From Lenisia limosa (taxonomy: Eukaryota; Breviatea): 22,285 nucleotides of DNA. Below, in pieces: positions 1-7,200 of this stretch. The first letter of the stretch is position 1. Every line of letters begins with the position of its first letter. The stretch lies in NCBI GenBank assembly GCA_001655205.1, contig LPNZ01002008.1:1-22285 (forward strand), read 5' to 3'. The position numbers and the translations under genes were made by a program. Under the pieces are notes generated by a model that was given only the letters and a program-made list of their open reading frames with translations, was not told where the DNA came from and did not search any database.

Positions 1-320
1 GGTTTTGGGGGTAACAGGGAGGTCGAAAGTGCCAAGGGACTACTGATTACAATTAAATGCTTTGTACATGATCGAGTAGTCCACTGTACATTTGAGTGTT
101 ACTGGAGAGCGATTGCATACAACGTGTTAGAGAGGGTTTCACTTCGGTTCGAAAAAAGACTGGATTTCTTAAATCCTCGAAAACTTTCGATATTTTTTTG
201 AATCGAAGCGAAGCCCTAATTATAGGGTATGGGTATTTGTCGTTTTTTTGATGTTTTATCGATTTTATCTGGGTTTACTTCTGTAAGGGTTTATCGGTCT
301 TTAATATTTACGGCACATAG
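1..320. other. Left-edge intron or spacer upstream of the RPF2 exons
   Basis: I see no exon that I can join in phase to the RPF2 exon at 321. The stretch holds a full copy of the short inverted-repeat element (133-218). An open stretch at about 74-132 (FVHDRVVHC...) ends just before a possible GTGTTAG donor and could be an earlier exon, but neither phase nor homology supports it. Most likely this is intron sequence of the RPF2 gene, whose earlier exons lie to the left. Confidence 0.5.
133..218. repeat. Short inverted-repeat element, full copy (family A)
   Basis: It begins AGGGTTTCACTTCGGTTC and ends GAATCGAAGCGAAGCCCTA, so the ends are near-perfect inverted repeats. The centre is AT-rich and carries the family's internal blocks AAGACTGGATTTCT and TCCTCGAAAACTTTCGATA. 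It is one of the cleanest copies in the window. No convincing target duplication is visible. Confidence 0.85.
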
Positions 321-1102
321 GCTTGCAAGTCACACAGAGCCCCGCATCTCATCAAGAAGAAGAAGAACATTCTCATTTCCACCACTGGAGGTAAGCGGCC
401 GGGGGAGCTTGTTTATCGAAGATTCGTCGAGTCTTTTTGGAGCATAAAGTGAAGCCAGGTTCTTCATGCCAAAGAGATTCTTGATTTATCAAGGTTTTAT
501 CGATAACTACTGGGGTTTGATTTAACAGGTTTTTTTAGATATCATATACACGTATGTACTGTTTAGCAGGATTTTTTTACAAAATGAGGGCATTATAATC
601 ACATCAAGATCACTCATAGCCCTGGTTCCTCCCGGTTTCGATTAACGGGAGTGAAGCTTTTATTATTACACGAAAGATAAAATCACATATAACCACAGTT
701 CTTATCAAGATGTCACATATAACATCATTTGATAACACTATTACCACAATTTTCATTAGCACCAGACAAAATGCGAACATAAAAATAGATCTATCACAAT
801 TTGACAAAATGTGCGCTTTAATGAAAGCAAATTTCTCACAATTCAGACAAAATGGGTCGCATCCACGTTGGACGCCAAGATATTCAGGAGCTCGGTCGCA
901 AAACCAAGAGACTCAAGGTGGGGGGGGGGGGNNNNNNNNNNNNNNNNNNNNNNNNNNNNNNNNNNNNNNNNNNNNNNNNNNNNNNNNNNNNNNNNNNNNN
1001 NNNNNNNNNNNNNNNTTGTATAACATGTAACTCTCCATTTAGGCTCTTCGTATGTCCAGAGAAGAGGTTCTGGAAAATGCTGCCAAAAAGAAGGACGAGT
1101 AG
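321..1102 (+). CDS. RPF2: Ribosome production factor 2, C-terminal exons (5' partial)
   Basis: RPF2 is a nucleolar Brix-family protein that, with RRS1, recruits the 5S RNP to pre-60S ribosomes. Only the C-terminal tail is here, after the Brix domain, in three exons: 321-390, 847-917 and 1043-1102, with stop TAG at 1100-1102. The first two junctions are phase 1 then phase 0, and the chain is open. The product contains HLIKKKKNI followed by KMGRIHVGRQDIQELGRK. This lines up with the known RPF2 tail, a lysine block KKKKNI followed by GRIHMQKQDLSKLQTRK. The last residues are acidic/basic, SREEVLENAAKKKDE. The ATG at 852 is an internal methionine, not a start. The intron 918-1042 contains an assembly gap. 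Family assignment rests on the tail alone, but the motif order is distinctive. Confidence 0.85.
932..1015. other. Assembly gap (84 N) after a G run
   Basis: The gap follows a run of 12 G that begins right at a GTGGGG splice donor (918). It lies wholly inside the last RPF2 intron, so no coding sequence need be missing. A sequencing stop at a homopolymer is the likely cause. Confidence 0.9.
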
Positions 1103-1207
1103 TTTTGCCTGGTTTTTCCATTCCCAAAGGCTTGCCTCAAGTTTCATCCCTTTTCTGTGTTATCGTCTCGCGTTTCAAATAGAGGTTTTCACATTTCAGG
1201 ATTTGGA
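1103..1207 (+). other. Very short spacer between RPF2 stop and USP start
   Basis: Only 105 bases separate the RPF2 stop from the first ATG of the USP gene, so the USP promoter must sit here, inside RPF2, or be absent. A good 3' splice site (pyrimidine-rich, TTTCAG at 1194-1199) precedes the ATG by 8 bases. That suggests a 5'-UTR intron starting further upstream, or trans-splicing. No TATA-like box is convincing. Confidence 0.5.
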
Positions 1208-4200
1208 ATGATGATGGCAAGTTTTGGTGTCAGGACTTATCGCGGTCAGGGTATACATATCGATATATCGATTCCATAAAGTAGACCATCCCCTGTCACT
1301 TCCTTTCACCGTCACTCGGGATGATTCACTAAAGCCCCAATTATCCGATATCATATTGGGTGTACACATTGTATATCATAGATAGATATAAATCAGAGGA
1401 AACCGAGATACAATCCAAGATTATCCATTTTTAACTTTCCATTTCTATGGCTTAGAAAATGGGGGTCTCATGCTTCTTCAGGATTGTAAGCCTTTTAACA
1501 GGGCTTCACTTTGGACCGAAAAGGAATGTCACTAATTTACATATTTTCGAGAAATTTGCAAATTAACAAAAAAAAATCCAAAAGAATCAACAGTAAATTA
1601 TCTCCTTTCTACCTTTCTATTGGGGAAGAAAAATCAGAGAAAACTATATGAGGGTTGTATGAGGGAGAAGAGGCAAAACACACTTTCCATAAAAGGAAAA
1701 TGAAAATGAACCTGTATTTTTCATGGGCACAACACGTAAATCTTCTCTCCTCAGTGAGAGATTTTGACTTGTTGGCCACTTTTTTTGACTTCCACTANNN
1801 NNNNNNNNNNNNNNNNNNNNNNNNNNNNNNNNNNNNNNNNNNNNNNNNNNNNNNNNNNNNNNNNNNNNNNNNNNNNNNNNNAATCTGCCAATTGACAATT
1901 GTTTGTTTCTTGGGTTTTCTACATCCCCAGAATTATATTGCATTTAAGTTCCAGTTTCTCTTGTTTGCTGCAACTGTCCCTGCAACTCGTCCCTCGTCTT
2001 GTGTTTGATCACAGAATTTGACGAGAAACTGTTTCCACGTGAGGGTTTGAACTTCAGCTCCTACCCTAGGGAAAGACCCAATTTAGACTGCCGTTGCAAT
2101 CGGTTGTTCCGTGCTCTGTCTTCTGAACTGCTTAGACTGAGGTTCTGGTAAGGGGTGTGCTTTAGATTTGAACTACAGATTTGCACCAATCTATACGAAC
2201 AGTAAACTTGGAGATTAAACTGATTATATCCTTCGAGTTTAATTAATTAATTATTGACAAAATTTGAAATGAAAGTGTCTGAAATGGGGATCCCATGACA
2301 ACACACTGATTATATCCTATAATTATCCAAGAGACCATCAGCTTCTAGTCTTGAAAGCTACATTAGAAGGCACTTGTTGTTTTCCAGAGAGGTAATCGAA
2401 AGGAGCAATGATATACACACTATACATTATTGGCCCGTTCTGGTTTGTTTGCTCTGATCTGAGCTGTTGAACGGACACCTGGGCATCACGTAAGTGGGAT
2501 TGATATATATATATATATGGATTGTGTATCATTTAAGCGTTTCTGCTTTACTCTTTTTTTTTGAATGAAATATAAGAGGGTTTGGTCCCCATCCCTCTGA
2601 CCTATGATTGATCGCTTCACCAGTCTTTTTTTTTTTTTGATATTATGTACCAGAGATTGCTTCATTCTTCTGCAATATATTTGTGCCAATAAGCTTTTTT
2701 ACGTGATGGTGTGGATGGCTTTAATCCTTTATGGCCTTACTTTTACATATTAAGAGAATAACTTTCCCAGTTTGTAAACTATGAGCGAACCTTGACATCG
2801 AACGAAGCGGTTTCAAGGTTTGGAGGGACAAGGATCTGATAAATCTTCGAAAACTATCGATATTTCACAGTGGTTTTTTGAACCGAAGTGAAGCCCTATT
2901 TGTGGGGTCCAGTTTGCACTTTGGTCCACAAAGAAAATTGAAATCTTCGATAAATCCTCGAATACTATTGATCTTTTTCGGGCTAAAGTGAAGCCCTAAT
3001 CTTGCATTATTGAAGCTGTCTTCAGCATCTTTGTTTTTATCTTGAAGATTGCTTACAATCTAACACGCAACAGGCTGGAGTTGACTAAGGAACAACCGCT
3101 CTTCCAAACGGCTTCTAATGGTAGGTGTTTATGTTGATTGCCTTCTGGACCATGTACTTTTGGACTATCACTGCCTCTTATCAATTCACACTACATTTCC
3201 ATGGAGCTTCACTATCGGTTGCAAATAGACTTAATTCTTGATAAATCTTCAAAAAACATCGAAATTTTTTATGGTTTTTGGATCTTAAAATGAAACCAAT
3301 GTGCACAGTGACTTATTAACCTATTTATCTTGAGAAATAACAGTGCAAATCGGTCAACATTTATCCCGGTCACTGTATATTTCCACAGTATTTCCACATT
3401 CCATCAGTAATTTGTTGAAAGCGAAATGATTTTCTCTTGATTTTGTTTCACGCTTCAAGTCCTCTCGCCTGGATTACCGAGCAAGGCCGTTGCTGTCAAA
3501 TTATTCGAACAAGACCCCAGGTTGGAGACCCTATTATTCGACCTCGGGCCTATCCTACTGCATTTTCGGTCTAAAAATGGCGACATTGATCGAAGACTTA
3601 TCCAGGATTCAGTCTTAAAATATCGATAGTTATCCAGTTTTCGAACCAAAGTGAAGCCCTAGGTACAGTATTTTTTATTTGAATTGAGTAAACTTGGCTT
3701 GGAACATATCATTTTCTTCCTCTTGCCCCACTTAGCACTTTTTGGTTCATTTTCACACGTGTGAATTCATTTTACATGCCGTGGTACCCCTTATCCTCTC
3801 GTGTGATAATTGCCAGACAATTCTCAGCGATAATATGCGTTCATCATTTTTCACTGATACAATAGCAACGCCTAACCAGTCGGTACATCACTATGCGGAC
3901 CTTGTCAACGCCAGTTCTCATAGTGACCAAGCAAGCTATTCGCCGCAAATATCCGACAGGAGAACTGCGCTGCCTTCGAGGAGGAGGTCGATCTCCCCGT
4001 CTCCAGTCTTGCCTAATAGGGTACCTCCTTCGCCAACCCCCATTACGCCCAGTAGGCTTACTTTTGTTTGTCAATTTCTTGTTGAGATTATTTGTATAAT
4101 AATAAGGATTCACTTTTCGTTCCACAAAGACTGGATTCCCGATAAATCCCCGATAAACATCGATAGTTAGGTCTTTTGGAACCGAGTGTAAAGCTCTGGT

Positions 4201-7200
4201 TCAAACTATGTCGTATTATTCAAGCTAATCATTATCATTTCACCCAATCATCATCGTTTCAATCAACCAAATCATAATCTTTTCAGGATATCCAAGCCAG
4301 CCCTCCAGCCGTTCCGCTTCCACTCCCCGCCAGCGCATTACCAACAACAGCACTTCTCCAATTAGCCTGCATCGGCAAAATGAGACCTATTCTTTAACCA
4401 GATCTTCGAGGCAATCAACTGTGTCTCCAAGTCACTCAAACACATACCCTTCCTCAGCATTGGCTCGACTGAACCCTCCGTAAGCGTCAACAATGTCTTA
4501 TATCCAGGGCTTCACTCAGATCCAGAAAATGACTCGTTATATCATCGATATATTAATATTAGTATTGTTATTTGTACTTAAGTAAAGCCCTACTTATATC
4601 TCATAGTGATAGGGCTTCACTTTCATTCCAAACAAACACGAAAGATTCATCGAAATTCATACTTTTTTCGAACTGAAGGGAAGCTCCTGACAACTAACAT
4701 TGTAAAGCAATGAGAAATAAAACAACAAGGTTGCATGGTGGAAGCATCACGCGTATAAGAAATATTGAATTATCGTATAATATTAACACACTATTATTTA
4801 CCTAACAACTCTGTGCACACAGCTTTTTCCTCTTCAGCATACTTTGTTTCCCTAGGTTTCTAATACATGTCTCTTAAAAACAACATGATACTAACATTGT
4901 AGGTATAACCACCCCATTCGGTCGGAAACCACGTCACCCTCCTATGTGAAGCAAATGAACGACTATTATAGTTCCTATAACAGAGAGCCAACAACAGTGG
5001 CTAAAAGCAAAGTCGCCTCCCCTAGGTGGGATGGGGTGTAACTATGACGATGGTAGTTTAAGTGTTTACTCTTTCATCAGAGTGTAACTTCACCCCCCCA
5101 TTCACACCGCCGTTCATCCCGCCTGCCTTAGGTCATACTCTATTATATTGTAATATTGTTCCAACATAACATACAAATACATCTGATACTAAATCATGTT
5201 AGTTATAGTACCAATTTTTGCAGCAGACATTGGACTCTGACCGTTTAGTGTACGTGTACCATCCCCTGCTCCTTTCAATCGAAGCCCCTCTGCCTCAGCT
5301 ACAAGTTAGTTTCGTTTGCTTTTACTTTTATATTGCGTAATATGGTACAGCTTCACTTTTGGTTCCGAAAAAGACTGAATTTTCGATAAATATTGATTAT
5401 CCAAATATGAAGCTCTTTGATGATGATGTCACAACGTAGGTCGATCACAGTATGCACCAAACCTGCTTCGAAAGGAGTTTGAAGAACTTTCTATTGGGGG
5501 TTCACGCGAGGGCAGGAAGGGCTTCGTTAACATTGGAAACACAGTGGGATGGGGCTGTTTTGGTATAATGTCGTTTGATTGATAGGCTGGGAGTAAGAGT
5601 GTTCCGGATCTTTATCATGACTTTATATGTTGAAGTGAAATTTTCAGATCTTTCAATGATAACATATGATAGGTTAAAATGTTAATTAAAAGGACCAAAT
5701 GGTGTTTTTCTCCGTGTTTACAATTCTAGTGCTACCTCAATAGCACGCTTCAAGCGCTAATGCACATTCCTTCACTCGTTGGGTTTTCATTCCAACTGAG
5801 CACGACGCCAACAGCCAAAAGATACCATGGCTTTGTCAAAGGTGAGTGGTAACTAGAACCTGGTTCGAAAAAAAAGACCGAATGTCTCGATAAATTCTCG
5901 ATAAATATCGTTATTTTATTGGTCTTTTTTGGACCGAAGTGAAGGCAAATGGTTTTTATTACCATTGTGGACGGCTTGGGCCAGGTGCTGGGATATATCA
6001 TTGTGTACATGGATGAAAGACAAGTAATTGGGTGAATTAGTTGTTCTATACTCAATATCATATCCCTTATGTACGCTAATCACACAGTGTTTCTTATTCT
6101 GTTAGAATGGCAAAAATGACCTCCAGATTTTCACCGTTTACTGGCGGAAATGTGGCAAAATAGTGACACATCCGCGCATTCGGCCCCTTCATCACCTGCC
6201 AATAACCGCACTCAGTCTACGTACAGAAGCAGCAGATCAAGGTGACGGGTTAGGGCTTTATGGGAGAAAAAAAGACTGGATTTCTCGATAAATCTTTGAA
6301 TATTATCGATATTCTACCGGAATTTTCGAACCTATGTGAAGCTCTAAGTATGAGATCAGGTATTGTGTACTGGGCACGTCAACGTTATTCAGTATTTACA
6401 ATGTAGGGTTCACGACAGTCTACGACCGAGCACACTCAAAGCCTCTTTGTCGCATCTTCATGAGCAATTTGACGGTTAGAGGGCTTCACTTCGGTTCATA
6501 AACCGTAAATTACCCTGGATTTATTGAGTCGAACCGAAGTAAAGCCTTACCCTTCACTGATAACAGACCTCTGACTTCTTACAGACAGGTTTTTCAATCC
6601 GGTCATACTTTTTATTGCTGTTTGTACATTCTTAATTTTGACACGTACAAACTTGTCTTTCACCAGATATCTCCTTTTGTATTTCTCTTTGTATAATCTC
6701 CTCACTGTTGGTTAAACTTATGATTTAGGCTATGACCAAGAAGATGCACATGAGGCGATGGTAGCGATTATTGATGCACTTGCTGAGGCTTGTAACTCGG
6801 TCAGTGGGAAGTGTTTAAATTGTAGTTATAATAAACTGTATATTGGACATGATTAGTAGTAAATGGTATTTTTTTGAACAGCTCTGCAAGTTGGACTACA
6901 ACTCTGTCTATTGTACATGTTTAATCAGAATGCTACATGTAAATATAAGTCTATAGTACAATTTTGAACACTCTCATATTTGTTTTGGAACAACAATCCC
7001 TTTCAAAATTAAGTACATCGGGTGAAATAAGCTTTTTCTGAACTGGTGAACCTACTAATAATTTGCAAAAAAAAAGAATATTGACTGATCAGTAGGGCTT
7101 CACTTCGGTTCAGAACAAGACTGCATTTCTCAATATATTCTCGAAAACTGTCAATATTTTACTATTTTCTGAAGCCCTGCGGATCAGTCGCTTTTTTACA

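Larger units (their letters stand above)
3828..5304 (+). other. Exons coding the Ser/Pro-rich USP tail
   Basis: Four consecutive exons (3828-4051, 4287-4479, 4903-5025, 5249-5304) join in phase. They encode residues ~93-291, rich in Ser, Pro, Arg, Thr and Asn, with motifs such as RRRSISPSPVLPNRVPPSP and SRSASTPRQR. There is no recognisable fold. Repeated SP and RxxS patterns look like proline-directed or basophilic kinase sites, as in the tails of other USPs. Function is inferred only: localisation or regulation of the protease. Confidence 0.85.

Noticed and set aside
852-917. ATG GGT CGC ... as the start of a small separate gene
   Set aside because: The codons KMGRIHVGRQDIQEL are preceded in phase by a TTCAG acceptor and the KKKKNI exon; together they match the RPF2 tail, so this Met is internal.
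2388-2442. Possible USP exon EVIERSNDIHTIHYW after a good acceptor at 2387
   Set aside because: It reads in phase only from a weaker donor (2142), and no downstream donor/acceptor pair joins it to the exon at 3074. Skipping it gives a clean join.
2503-2518. (TA)n run as a regulatory element
   Set aside because: A simple dinucleotide microsatellite in an intron, with no further context.
3742-4170. 142-codon open frame as a stand-alone gene
   Set aside because: Only 3828-4051 is coding; it is one exon of the USP tail, and both ends run into introns.
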